64,000 bases of DNA, from assembly GCF_020551945.1 (NCBI RefSeq), contig NZ_JAJBZH010000005.1, positions 372,001 through 436,000 on the forward strand, in the 5' to 3' direction. Made by a program: the position numbers and the translations under genes. The stretch is from Cellulosimicrobium marinum (GTDB lineage: Bacteria > Actinomycetota > Actinomycetes > Actinomycetales > Cellulomonadaceae). A model generated the notes under the pieces. That model ran no database searches. It worked only from the letters and a program-made list of their open reading frames with translations, and was not told where the DNA came from. This document shows positions 31,367 through 39,646 of the stretch, piece after piece; the stretch's first letter is position 1, and each line of letters starts with the position of its first letter.

Positions 31367-32151
31367 GCGCGCCCGGACCGACCGTCCTGGGCCGGTGGAA
31401 CCCGACGGTCAAGCTCGCGACGCTCCTCACGCTCGGGACCGCCGTCCTGCTCGTCACCGACCCGGTGACGCCCACGGTCGGGTGGGTGCTCGTGCTCGTC
31501 GCGCTCCTCGTGCTCGGGCGCGTCCGCCTGCGCACCCTCGCCCTCGCGCACGTGCCGTTCCTGGGCTTCGCGACGAGCCTGCTCGTCGTCAACGTCGCGA
31601 CACGGCCCGGCGGCGCGCCGGTCGACCTCGGACCGGTGACCGTCGGCGCGGACGGCCTGGGCATCGGCGCGTCGCTCGCGCTGCGCACCCTGTTCGTCGG
31701 GGCGCTCTCGCTCACGCTCGTCCTCACCACCGAGCCGGTCCGCCTCATGACGAGCCTGCACCAGCACGCACGGCTGCCCGCGTCGTGGACGTTCGCCGTG
31801 CTGGCCGCGCACCGCCTCCTCGCGGACCTGCCGGGCACGTGGCACACGATCCGCTGCGCGCAGGCGGTCCGCGACCCTCGGCGTACCCCCGGGACGCTCC
31901 CCCGCTCCCCGCGGGCCCTCGGGGCGGCCGCCTTCGCGCTCCTCGTCGGCGCGGTCCGACGGTCCGAGCGCATGACGATCGCCCTGGAGTCGCGCGGCCT
32001 CGGTTCCGGCCCGCGCACGACGTCGCGGCCCGTCCCGCTCGGCACGGCCGACGTCGCCGCCGCGGTCCTCGTGCTGCTGCTCGCCGCCGCGGTGATGGTC
32101 GTCGGCGTGCACGCGGGCTGGGTCACGGGTCTCGGCCGGCTCACCGCATGA
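31363..32151 (+). CDS. ykoC: ECF transporter transmembrane (T) component, YkoC family
   Basis: 262 aa with about five hydrophobic segments (LATLLTLGTAVLLV, VGWVLVLVALLVLG, FLGFATSLLVVNVA, ASLALRTLFVGALSLTLVLTT, and a C-terminal helix AAVLVLLLAAAVMVV). EcfT features include the Arg-rich motif near LVGAVRRSERMTIALESRGLG (the AxRxRG-type ATPase contact). Couples the YkoD ATPases to YkoE. ATG overlaps the ykoD stop. Last gene of the riboswitch-controlled operon; the convergent M23-like gene ends 36 nt further on. Confidence 0.9.
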   Translation: MSAPGPTVLGRWNPTVKLATLLTLGTAVLLVTDPVTPTVGWVLVLVALLVLGRVRLRTLALAHVPFLGFATSLLVVNVATRPGGAPVDLGPVTVGADGLGIGASLALRTLFVGALSLTLVLTTEPVRLMTSLHQHARLPASWTFAVLAAHRLLADLPGTWHTIRCAQAVRDPRRTPGTLPRSPRALGAAAFALLVGAVRRSERMTIALESRGLGSGPRTTSRPVPLGTADVAAAVLVLLLAAAVMVVGVHAGWVTGLGRLTA

Positions 32152-32187
32152 GGCGCCCAGCAGGGACAGCGCCGCGGGGGCCGTCGC

Positions 32188-32856
32188 TCAGGCCGGGGCG
32201 ACGACCGCCCCCTCCGCGGGCACGCCGCGCTCGACCTCCCGCACGACGCCGCCCCGCCCGGTCTCCCGGAAGGTGCGGAACGTGAGCGGCAGTCCTCGCG
32301 CCGTCGTGCCGTCGGGACCGTCCATCGTCTGGACGTGCACGTGCGGCTGCGTCGAGTTGCCGGAGCTGCCGCACCGGCCCAGCTCCTCCCCCGTCACGAC
32401 CCGACGACCGGCCCGCACGCCGAGCGAGCCGGCGCGCAGGTGGGCGAGCACGACGAAGACACCCGGCACGTCCAGCGCGAGGACCACGTGGTTGCCCGCG
32501 AGCGCCGCGGCGCCGCCGCGCGCCCGGGCGGCCTGGGAGAGGGCGTAGCCGAGCAGCGCGAGGGGCGAGCGCCGGGCCCGGTGGTCGGGCTCGACGTCGT
32601 GCGCGGTGACGACGGTGCCCGGGGCCGGGGCGAGCACGGGGCGCCCGTAGGCGTGGAACCGCTCGGGCGGCTCGGTCGCGAGGGCGGTGCGCCAGTCGCG
32701 CACGGTCGCCGCGCTCCGCCCCTCGACCGCGACGAAGTCGATCGCCCACGTGGTGGCGAACAGGTGGGTCCCGTGGCTCGGGACGCGGCGTGCGGGGCTG
32801 TTGCGCACGAGCCACGTGCCCGTGAAGGGCAGGGCGAGCTCGACGTCGTCCGGCAC
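32188..32856 (-). CDS. M23-family peptidase-like protein without signal peptide
   Basis: 222 aa. HGTHLFATTWAIDFVAVEG resembles the first metal-site region of M23 (LytM) peptidases, with His and the AIDF Asp, and HVHVQTMDG supplies the HxH. HAYGRPVLAPAPGTVVTAHDVEPDH and LAGNHVVLALDVPGVFVVLAHLRAGSLGVRAGRRVVTGEELGRCGSSGNSTQPH follow the M23 layout. No signal peptide or membrane segment is seen, so it may be intracellular or exported another way. GTG start with AGGAGGGAGG upstream. 42 nt downstream of hisS, possibly cotranscribed. Confidence 0.78.
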   Translation of the reverse strand: MPDDVELALPFTGTWLVRNSPARRVPSHGTHLFATTWAIDFVAVEGRSAATVRDWRTALATEPPERFHAYGRPVLAPAPGTVVTAHDVEPDHRARRSPLALLGYALSQAARARGGAAALAGNHVVLALDVPGVFVVLAHLRAGSLGVRAGRRVVTGEELGRCGSSGNSTQPHVHVQTMDGPDGTTARGLPLTFRTFRETGRGGVVREVERGVPAEGAVVAPA

Positions 32857-32898
32857 GCCGCCCTCCCTCCTGCGCGCGGGCCGGGCCGCGCGGTCGCG

Positions 32899-34302
32899 TC
32901 AGTCGCCCGCGGGGACCACCCGGGGCCACAGGTCCTCGGCCGGCGGGGCCCACGTCGCGGCGTCGGCCTCGACCTGCTCGCCGGAGCGGATGTCCTTGAC
33001 CTGGTCGGGCGTGCGGGTGCCGTCGTCGTCGACCCGGCCGGGGAACCACACGAACGGGATGCCGCGCCGGTCGGCGAAGCGGATCTGCTTGCCGAACTTC
33101 GCGGCGGCGGGCGCGACCTCCACGGGGATCCCGCGTGCGCGCAGGGCCGTGGCGACCGCGTCGGAGGCCGCGCGCGAGTCCTCGCCCGTGACGGCGACGA
33201 CGACCGCGCTCGGCACGGCGCGCGTCGCGCGCACCAGGCCCGCGGACAGCAGGCGCGACACGAGCCGCGACACGCCGATGGACAGGCCGACGCCGGGGTA
33301 GGTGTGCGTGCCGTCGGACGCGAGGGTGTCGTACCGCCCGCCCGAGCAGATCGAGCCGAGCTGCTCGTGGCCCACGAGGACCGTCTCGTACACCGAGCCC
33401 GTGTAGTAGTCGAGGCCGCGCGCGATCTTCAGGTCGGCGACGACGACGCCGGGCGCGCGCACGCTCGCGGCGTCCAGGAGGGCGCCGAGCTCGGCGAGGC
33501 CGGTCTCGAGCAGGTCGGTCGCGGCGTCGTGCTCGGCCGCGAGCGCCCGGACGCGGTCCACGACGCCCGCGTCGTCGCCGCTGATCGCGGCGAGCGCGAG
33601 GCACGCGTCGGCCTGCTCGCGCGTCGTGCCCGCCTCGGCGACGAGGAGGTCGGCGACCCTCTGGGGGCCGACCTTGTCGAGCTTGTCGATCTGGCGCAGC
33701 ACGTCGTCGACCGCGTCGATCCCGAGCCCGCGGTAGAACCCCTCGGCGACGCGCCGGTTGTTGACGAGGACGCGGACCTCGGGCACGCCGATGTCGCGCA
33801 GCGCGCCGAGGGCCTCGGCCATGACGAGCGGCAGCTCGACCTCGAAGTGGTACGGCAGCTCCCCCGCGCCGACGACGTCGACGTCCGCCTGCACGAACTC
33901 GCGGAACCGCCCGTCCTGGGGGCGCTCGCCGCGCCACACCTTCTGGATCTGGTAGCGCTTGAACGGGAACGCGAGGTGCCCGGCGTTCTCCAGGACGTAG
34001 CGCGCGAACGGCACCGTCAGGTCGAAGTGCAGGCCGAGCTGCTTGTCCCCCCGGCCCGACGGCGCGGCGTCGGCCCCGGTGTCCGCGCCCGGCTCCTCCT
34101 GGAGCCGGCGCAGGACGTACACCTCCTTGGACGTCTCGCCCTTGCGCAGCAGCTGGTCGAGCGGTTCGACGGCGCGCGTCTCGATCCCGGCGAACCCGTG
34201 GAGCTCGAACGTCCGGCGCAGCGTGTCGAGGACGTGCTGCTCGACGACGCGTCCGTCGGGCAGCCATTCGGGGAAACCGGAGAGGGGGGTGGGCCTGGCC
34301 AT
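32899..34302 (-). CDS. hisS: Histidyl-tRNA synthetase
   Basis: 467 aa. Class II HisRS: motif 1-2 region (GFAGIETRAVEPLDQLLRKGETSKEVYVL, LGLHFDLTVPFARYV, FKRYQIQKVWRGERPQDGRFREFVQADVD), the HisA signature in LKIARGLDYYTGSVYET, the second histidine motif, and a C-terminal anticodon-binding domain (IPVEVAPAAAKFGKQIRFADRRGIPFVWF). A Gly/Asp insert (PGADTGADAAPSGRGD) near residue 75 is lineage-specific. ATG at 34302 chosen from the standard MARPTPLSGFPEWLP N-terminus; the open frame continues upstream as noise. Confidence 0.96.
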   Translation of the reverse strand: MARPTPLSGFPEWLPDGRVVEQHVLDTLRRTFELHGFAGIETRAVEPLDQLLRKGETSKEVYVLRRLQEEPGADTGADAAPSGRGDKQLGLHFDLTVPFARYVLENAGHLAFPFKRYQIQKVWRGERPQDGRFREFVQADVDVVGAGELPYHFEVELPLVMAEALGALRDIGVPEVRVLVNNRRVAEGFYRGLGIDAVDDVLRQIDKLDKVGPQRVADLLVAEAGTTREQADACLALAAISGDDAGVVDRVRALAAEHDAATDLLETGLAELGALLDAASVRAPGVVVADLKIARGLDYYTGSVYETVLVGHEQLGSICSGGRYDTLASDGTHTYPGVGLSIGVSRLVSRLLSAGLVRATRAVPSAVVVAVTGEDSRAASDAVATALRARGIPVEVAPAAAKFGKQIRFADRRGIPFVWFPGRVDDDGTRTPDQVKDIRSGEQVEADAATWAPPAEDLWPRVVPAGD

Positions 34303-34409
34303 GGGCCCGATCTTTCCAGACGCCGCGGCGCACGCCGCAATCGGCGCCGCCGACGTCTCGGCGGGGGTCTCGGCGGGTGTCGGGGGGAGATCGGAGGGAC
34401 TCGCGGATC

Positions 34410-35189
34410 TCAGGCGGCGAGGAACGGGTTCGTCGCGAGCTCGCGCGCCACGGACGTCGCCGGACCGTGACCGGGCAGCACGTCCCAGCCCGGGTCGAGC
34501 CGGCCGACGACGTCCCGCAGGGTCGCGGCCATCGTGACGCCGTCGCCGCCGGGCAGGTCCGTGCGCCCCACCGACCCAGCGAACAGCACGTCCCCGCTGA
34601 GGACCACGCCGCGCCCCGGCTCGCCCACCAGGTACAGCGTCGAGCCCTCGGTGTGCCCCGGCGCGCCCACCGCCCGCAGGACGAGACCGCCGTGACGCAG
34701 GACCCGCTCCGCCCCGGGGCCGGCGTCGAACGTCGTCACGTCGTCGGGCCGCCGGTAGTCCTCGGGCCGCGCTCCCGCCGCCCGCAGCGCCGCGCCGAGA
34801 GGTCCCGAGACGACCGGACCGTCCGCCCCGGCGCGCGGCGCCCCGTGCCGCTCGAGCGTGCCGAACGGGTCCTCGAGCCGGTAGGCGTCCGCGGCGTGCA
34901 GGAGGAACGGGACGCCCAGGCGCTCGCCGAGCACCGCGGCGTCCCACGTGTGGTCGACGTGGCCGTGCGTCGCGAGGACGGCCCGCGGCACCAGACCCCG
35001 GCGACGGACGAGCGCCACCACGTCGTCCGCGACGCCGGCGCCCGGGTCGACGACGACGCAGTCGCCGCCCGGCGCGCTCACCACCGCGCAGTTCGTGCCG
35101 AACACGGGCGCGACCACGACCTCGACCCGCACCTCCGAGCCCGTGCTCCCGTCCTCGTGCGAGCCGTCGTCCGTCGTCGCCGCGTCCAT
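34410..35189 (-). CDS. MBL-fold hydrolase (glyoxalase II-like)
   Basis: 259 aa. THGHVDHTWDAAVL is the HxHxDH zinc motif, APGHTEGSTLYL and LSGDVLFAGSVGRTDLPGG supply the other metal ligands, and LPGHGPATSVARELATNPFL is the usual C-terminal His. This subgroup covers glyoxalase II and persulfide dioxygenase-like enzymes; the substrate is not determined. An N-terminal Asp/Ser-rich segment of about 20 residues is extra. The gene sits between hisS and the cyclophilin gene as in other actinobacteria. Confidence 0.88.
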   Translation of the reverse strand: MDAATTDDGSHEDGSTGSEVRVEVVVAPVFGTNCAVVSAPGGDCVVVDPGAGVADDVVALVRRRGLVPRAVLATHGHVDHTWDAAVLGERLGVPFLLHAADAYRLEDPFGTLERHGAPRAGADGPVVSGPLGAALRAAGARPEDYRRPDDVTTFDAGPGAERVLRHGGLVLRAVGAPGHTEGSTLYLVGEPGRGVVLSGDVLFAGSVGRTDLPGGDGVTMAATLRDVVGRLDPGWDVLPGHGPATSVARELATNPFLAA

Positions 35190-35348
35190 GCCCCGAGGCT
35201 AGCCGCGCCCCGGTCGATACCGGAACGTGACCTGCGGCGCGAGAATCCACGGGGCTGCAGCGCTCCGGGTGCCTAGACTGTCCCGTACCGACCACGGGCG
35301 CACCGGGGTCGACCGCGCGCGCCGTCACGGCGGACCGAAGGAGCTGGG

Positions 35349-36098
35349 GTGTCGACGAAGAGCAAGGAGCGCGAGCAGGCGCGCCGCCGCCAGGAGAAGT
35401 GGGAGCTGCACCAGGCGCAGCAGCGCGCACGGCGCCAGCGCGCGTGGTCCGTCGTCGGCGTCGTCGTCGCCCTGCTCCTCGTCGGCCTCGTCGTGTGGTG
35501 GGCGCTGTCCGCCGCCCAGGACACCGGCACCGACGCCGGAGGCGGAGAGGGCGGCGGCGACACGCAGACGTACACCCTGCCCCCGGCGTCCGCCGCCGAG
35601 GGCCGCGAGTGGACCTCGACCCTCACCACGAGCGTCGGCGACATCGAGCTGACCCTCGACGGAGCCGCCGCACCCCAGGCCGTCGCGAACTTCGTCGCCC
35701 TCGCCGAGGCGGGCTACTTCGACGAGACGTCGTGCCACCGCCTCACCACCTCCGGCATCTACGTGCTCCAGTGCGGCGACCCGACCGGCACGGGCACCGG
35801 CGACCCCGGCTACGGCTTCGGCCCCATCGAGAACGCCCCGGCCGACGACGTGTACCCCGCGGGCACCGTCGCCATGGCCCGCCAGGGCGGGAACGCCGAG
35901 TCGATGGGCTCCCAGTTCTTCCTCGTCTACGAGGACTCGACCATCCCGTCCGACGCGGCGGGTGGATACACCGTGTTCGGCACCATCACATCCGGCCTGG
36001 ACGTCGTCCAGGCAGTCGCTGACGCGGGGACCGCGGACGGAGCCGGCGACGGCTCCCCCGCCACCCCGGTCACCATCGAAGGAGTTGAGACCCAGTGA
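35349..36098 (+). CDS. Membrane-anchored cyclophilin-type peptidyl-prolyl isomerase
   Basis: 249 aa. Basic N-terminus (KSKEREQARRRQEKW, about 1-32), one transmembrane helix (about 33-54, SVVGVVVALLLVGLVVWWAL), a Gly/Thr linker, and a cyclophilin domain (TTSVGDIELTLDGAAAPQAVANFVALAEAGYFDETSCHRLTTSGIYVLQCGDP, then GTVAMARQGGNAESMGSQFFLVYED). The usual FHR of the active site is CHR here, keeping the catalytic Arg. GTG start behind AAGGAG. Its stop overlaps the DUF349 start as GTGA. Confidence 0.9.
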   Translation: MSTKSKEREQARRRQEKWELHQAQQRARRQRAWSVVGVVVALLLVGLVVWWALSAAQDTGTDAGGGEGGGDTQTYTLPPASAAEGREWTSTLTTSVGDIELTLDGAAAPQAVANFVALAEAGYFDETSCHRLTTSGIYVLQCGDPTGTGTGDPGYGFGPIENAPADDVYPAGTVAMARQGGNAESMGSQFFLVYEDSTIPSDAAGGYTVFGTITSGLDVVQAVADAGTADGAGDGSPATPVTIEGVETQ

Positions 36099-37789
36099 GC
36101 GATCCCGCGAACAACGAGGCGAGCACGCAGGCTGCCCAGCCCGCGGAGTCGGACGCGACCGAACGGGTCGAGACGACCGAGGTGGAGAGCGCCGAGACGC
36201 CAGCCACCGAGGCCACCGAGGCCACCGAGGCCACCGAGGCCACCGAGGCAGCGTCGGCCGACGACGCCCTTGCCGCCGCCGAGGAGTCCGCGGGCACGCC
36301 GGACGCCACGACGACGGTCGAGGCGGAGGCCGAGACGAAGGTCGAGGCGGAGGCCGAGACCCGCGCCGAGGCGGCGCCGGCGCCCACCCCGGCCCCGCGC
36401 CCCGCGCCGCGGCCCGGCCCGCGCCCGAAGCCTTCCGCGGTCCCGCACCCGCCGCGCCGCCCCGCCGCGGCGACGCCCGCAGCCGCGCCGGAGGTCCCGG
36501 CCGTCCCCGCGCTCTCCGACGACTCGGCGGCGGCCAAGGCCGCGGCGGAGTTCGGTCGCGTCGACGAGGACGGCACGGTGTACGTCCGCGAGAGCACCGG
36601 CGAGCGCGCCGTCGGGCAGTTCCCCGGTGGCGACGCCGACGAGGCCCTGACGCTGTACGTGCGGCGCTACCTCGACCTGCAGGCCAAGGTGTCGCTCTTC
36701 GAGGCGCGGCTGTCCGGCACGGACCTGTCCGTGCGGGAGATCGACCAGACGCTGGCCCGCCTCGCCGAGGAGACCGCCGAGCCGCCCGCCGTCGGCGACC
36801 TCGACGCGCTGCGCACCCAGGTGGAGACGCTGCGCGGCGTCGCGGCCGAGCGCCGTTCCCAGCTCGAGTCCGAGCGTGCCGCGGCGAAGGCCGCCGCGCT
36901 CGCCGCCCGCACGGAGATCATCGAGGCGGCGGAGCGGATCGCGGCGACCGACCCGAGCCGGATGCAGTGGCGTCCCGCCGGCGAGGAGCTGCGCGGTCTG
37001 CTCGAGCGCTGGAAGGAGGCGCAGCGCAGCGGTCCGCGCATCGACCGGACGAGCGAGGAGGCGCTGTGGAAGCGGTTCAGCCACGCGCGGACCGCGTTCG
37101 ACCGCGAGCGCCGTCACTTCTTCGCCGAGCTCGAGCAGCGCAACACCGCCGCGAAGGCGGAGAAGGAGAAGCTGGTCGCCGAGGCCGAGGCTCTCTCGAC
37201 GAGCACCGAGTGGGGCCCCACCGCCGGCGCGTACCGCGACCTCATGGCCCGTTGGAAGGCGGCCGGGCGAGCGAGCCGCAAGGACGACGACGCCCTGTGG
37301 GCGCGCTTCCGCGCGGCGCAGGACGCGTTCTTCCAGGCGCGGGACGCGGCGAACTCCGCCACCGACGCCGAGTACGCGGCGAACCTCGAGGTCAAGGAGG
37401 CGCTGCTCACGCAGGCCGAGGCCATCGTGCCCGTGAAGGACCTCGCCGCCGCCAAGTCCGCGCTCCGCGACGTCCAGGAGCGGTGGGAGGAGGCCGGGCG
37501 CGTGCCGCGCGGCGACCTCCAGCGCGTCGAGGGCCGCCTCCGTGCGGTCGAGAACGCGGTGCGCGACGCCGAGCAGGCCCAGTGGACCCGGACCAACCCC
37601 GAGACGCGTGCGCGCGCCGAGGGGGCTGCGGCCCAGCTCGAGGCCGCGATCAGCGGTCTCGAGGACGACCTCGAGGCCGCGCGCGGCCGGGGTGACGCCC
37701 GGGCCGTGTCCGAGCTGGAGACGGCGCTCGCCGCGCGACGCTCGTGGCTCGAGCAGGTCGTGCGTGCCGCGGAGGACTCCCGCGGCTGA
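36095..37789 (+). CDS. DUF349 domain protein with repetitive acidic N-terminus
   Basis: 564 aa. The first 150 residues are disordered: acidic Ala/Thr/Glu repeats (the ATE repeat), then a Pro-rich segment (PAPTPAPRPAPRPGPRPKP). From about residue 150 the DUF349 region shows repeated WK/RW motifs such as MQWRPAGEELRGLLERWKEAQRSG, TEWGPTAGAYRDLMARWKAAGRAS and LRDVQERWEEAGRVPR, typical of long helical hairpins. Function is unknown; proteins of this family occur next to cyclophilin and rel in actinobacteria. GTGA overlap with the upstream gene suggests coupling. Confidence 0.85.
   Translation: MSDPANNEASTQAAQPAESDATERVETTEVESAETPATEATEATEATEATEAASADDALAAAEESAGTPDATTTVEAEAETKVEAEAETRAEAAPAPTPAPRPAPRPGPRPKPSAVPHPPRRPAAATPAAAPEVPAVPALSDDSAAAKAAAEFGRVDEDGTVYVRESTGERAVGQFPGGDADEALTLYVRRYLDLQAKVSLFEARLSGTDLSVREIDQTLARLAEETAEPPAVGDLDALRTQVETLRGVAAERRSQLESERAAAKAAALAARTEIIEAAERIAATDPSRMQWRPAGEELRGLLERWKEAQRSGPRIDRTSEEALWKRFSHARTAFDRERRHFFAELEQRNTAAKAEKEKLVAEAEALSTSTEWGPTAGAYRDLMARWKAAGRASRKDDDALWARFRAAQDAFFQARDAANSATDAEYAANLEVKEALLTQAEAIVPVKDLAAAKSALRDVQERWEEAGRVPRGDLQRVEGRLRAVENAVRDAEQAQWTRTNPETRARAEGAAAQLEAAISGLEDDLEAARGRGDARAVSELETALAARRSWLEQVVRAAEDSRG
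36203..36247 (+). repeat. 9-bp tandem repeat in the DUF349 gene
   Basis: Five exact copies of GCCACCGAG, encoding Ala-Thr-Glu, inside the disordered N-terminus. Length changes would keep frame. Confidence 0.95.
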
Positions 37790-37804
37790 CCCTCTCGGCA
37801 GGTC

Positions 37805-37842
37805 AGGGGCCGGTGTCCGTCCACAGACGGGCACCGGCCTCT
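37805..37842 (+). terminator. Terminator after the DUF349 gene
   Basis: Arms around GGCCGGTG / CACCGGCC continue through a G-U and CCGTC / GACGG, giving a stem of about 14-17 bp with a 4-nt loop, 16 nt past the stop. It ends the cyclophilin-DUF349 transcript before the next gene. Confidence 0.75.
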
Positions 37843-37878
37843 GTCGTGCGGCGCCGGGGTGCGGCACGGTGGTCTCCC

Positions 37879-38538
37879 ATGACCGCACACCTCGCCGCCG
37901 CCCCGTCCGGAACGCCCGCCGCGCGTGGTCCGTCCCCCGCCACCGGCTACCCGCCGCTCGCCCGGCTCCTCGTCGCTCGCGACCCGGAGGTCGGCCGGCT
38001 CGTGCGCGCCGCCGACGTGGGCGGCGGCGCTGCGTTCCAGGATCTCCTGCGGCGTGGTGCCCTCGTGCACGTCTGGGAGGACGTGGCCTCCCCGGTCCAG
38101 GTCCCGCGGACGCCTCTGCTGCGCGCGGCCGCGGTCCGCGACGTCGTCCCGTCGCACTGCGTCGTGGGTGGCGCGAGCGCGGCCTGGCTCCTGTGCGGCG
38201 GCCCCGCTCCCGCGCGTCTCGAGCTGCTGTACCCGCCGGGCACGCACCGCCCTGCACCGCGTCCGGGACGCACCGCCCGGCAGGCGGCGGTGCTGCAGGG
38301 CGAGGTGCTGCGGATCGGCGACGTCCGTGTCACGGGCGTGGTCCGGACCGCGCTCGACGTCGCGACGCGCGTCGACCCGGACGAGGCGCTCGTGACACTG
38401 CGCCGGCTGCGCGACGACCACGGGCTCGACCCTGCCGTGGCGGCCCGCTCGCTCGAGCTGCGCTACCGCTGGCCGGCGCGCGAGAGGGCGCGGACCACCC
38501 TCGCGGCCCTGCTCGCCGACGTCGGCGGGCCGGGCTAG
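37879..38538 (+). CDS. AbiEi-like antitoxin-domain protein (solitary)
   Basis: 219 aa. VVPSHCVVGGASAAWLLCGGP, FQDLLRRGALVHVWEDVAS and TALDVATRVDPDEALVTLRRL resemble the AbiEi-type proteins common in actinobacteria, which pair a winged-helix-like N-terminus with a domain related to type IV TA antitoxins. No AbiEii nucleotidyltransferase toxin is next to it; the downstream gene is a LigD-type polymerase. Assignment is by pattern only. ATG at 37879 preceded by a long out-of-family open stretch. An unrelated DNA-binding protein is the alternative. Confidence 0.6.
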   Translation: MTAHLAAAPSGTPAARGPSPATGYPPLARLLVARDPEVGRLVRAADVGGGAAFQDLLRRGALVHVWEDVASPVQVPRTPLLRAAAVRDVVPSHCVVGGASAAWLLCGGPAPARLELLYPPGTHRPAPRPGRTARQAAVLQGEVLRIGDVRVTGVVRTALDVATRVDPDEALVTLRRLRDDHGLDPAVAARSLELRYRWPARERARTTLAALLADVGGPG

Positions 38539-38548
38539 GTTGGGCGGC

Positions 38549-39634
38549 ATGGCCGCAGCGAAGGCTCCGCCGGTGGAGCTCGACGTCGACGGGCGCACGG
38601 TGCGCGTCACCAGCCCCGACCGTGTCGTGTTCCCCGCCCTCGGGGTGACGAAGCTCGACGTCGTGCAGTACTTCGTCTCGGTTGGGGACGGCGTCCTCGG
38701 CGCCCTCGTGGACCGCCCCACGACCCTCGAACGGTGGCCGAAGGGCGTGTTCGAGGGGGCCCGGATGAGCACCCGGACGGACAACAGCGGCGATGCGTTC
38801 TACCAGAAGCGCATCCCGAAGGGAGCACCCGAGTACGTGCGCACGGCCCGGATCGCGTTCCCGAGCGGCCGGACGGCGGACGAGGTGTGCCCCTCCGAGC
38901 TCGCGGTGGTCGCCTGGGCGGCGAACCTCGGCACGCTCACCTTCCACCCGTGGCCGGTGCGCGGCGGCGACGTGGAGGCCGTCGACCAGCTCCGCATCGA
39001 CCTCGACCCGCAGCCCGGCACGGACTTCGACGACGCCGTGCGCGTCGCCCCGCACCTGCACGAGCTCCTCGACGAGCTCGGCCTCCCGGGCTACCCCAAG
39101 ACGTCCGGTGGCCGCGGCATCCACGTCTTCGTCCCCGTCGCGCCCGAGTGGGACTTCGTCGCCGCGCGCCGCGCGACCATCGCGATCGGCCGAGAGCTCG
39201 AACGACGACTGCCCGAGCAGGTCACGACGAAGTGGTGGAAAGAGGAGCGCGGCGCCAAGATCTTCGTCGACTACAACCAGATGGCCCGGGATCGCACCAT
39301 CGCGTCGGCATACTCCATCCGCGCCAACCAGCGGGCGACGGTCTCCGCGCCGCTGCGCTGGGACGAGCTCGCCGACGCCCACCCCGACGACTTCGACGTG
39401 CGGACCATGCCCGCGCGGTTCGCCGACGTCGGCGACCTGTTCGCCCCGCTGCGCGCCGACCGTACCGCGCCCGGGGCGTCGCTGGAACCCGCGCTCGAGC
39501 TCTCGCGCCGCGACGAGGCCGAGCACGGGCTCGGCGACCTGCCCTACCCGCCCGAGTACCCGAAGATGCCGGGCGAGCCGAAGCGCGTCCAGCCGAGCAA
39601 GGACCGCGACCGCCCGCGCGACGGCGAGGACTGA
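38549..39634 (+). CDS. LigD-type DNA polymerase/primase domain protein (stand-alone PolDom)
   Basis: 361 aa, archaeo-eukaryotic primase fold. Catalytic DLDP in LRIDLDPQPGTDFDDA (about residues 151-154), SGGRGIHVFVPV, and the third metal Asp in KIFVDYNQMARDRTIASAYS. Also TFHPWPV and LGTLTFHPWP typical of LigD polymerase domains. It lacks ligase and nuclease domains, like mycobacterial Rv3730c. These polymerases add ribonucleotides during end-joining or gap filling. An in-frame TTG start 9 nt upstream is possible. C-terminal tail rich in Lys/Arg/Asp. LigC-type ligase nearby. Confidence 0.92.
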   Translation: MAAAKAPPVELDVDGRTVRVTSPDRVVFPALGVTKLDVVQYFVSVGDGVLGALVDRPTTLERWPKGVFEGARMSTRTDNSGDAFYQKRIPKGAPEYVRTARIAFPSGRTADEVCPSELAVVAWAANLGTLTFHPWPVRGGDVEAVDQLRIDLDPQPGTDFDDAVRVAPHLHELLDELGLPGYPKTSGGRGIHVFVPVAPEWDFVAARRATIAIGRELERRLPEQVTTKWWKEERGAKIFVDYNQMARDRTIASAYSIRANQRATVSAPLRWDELADAHPDDFDVRTMPARFADVGDLFAPLRADRTAPGASLEPALELSRRDEAEHGLGDLPYPPEYPKMPGEPKRVQPSKDRDRPRDGED

Positions 39635-39646
39635 CCGGGGAGCAGG

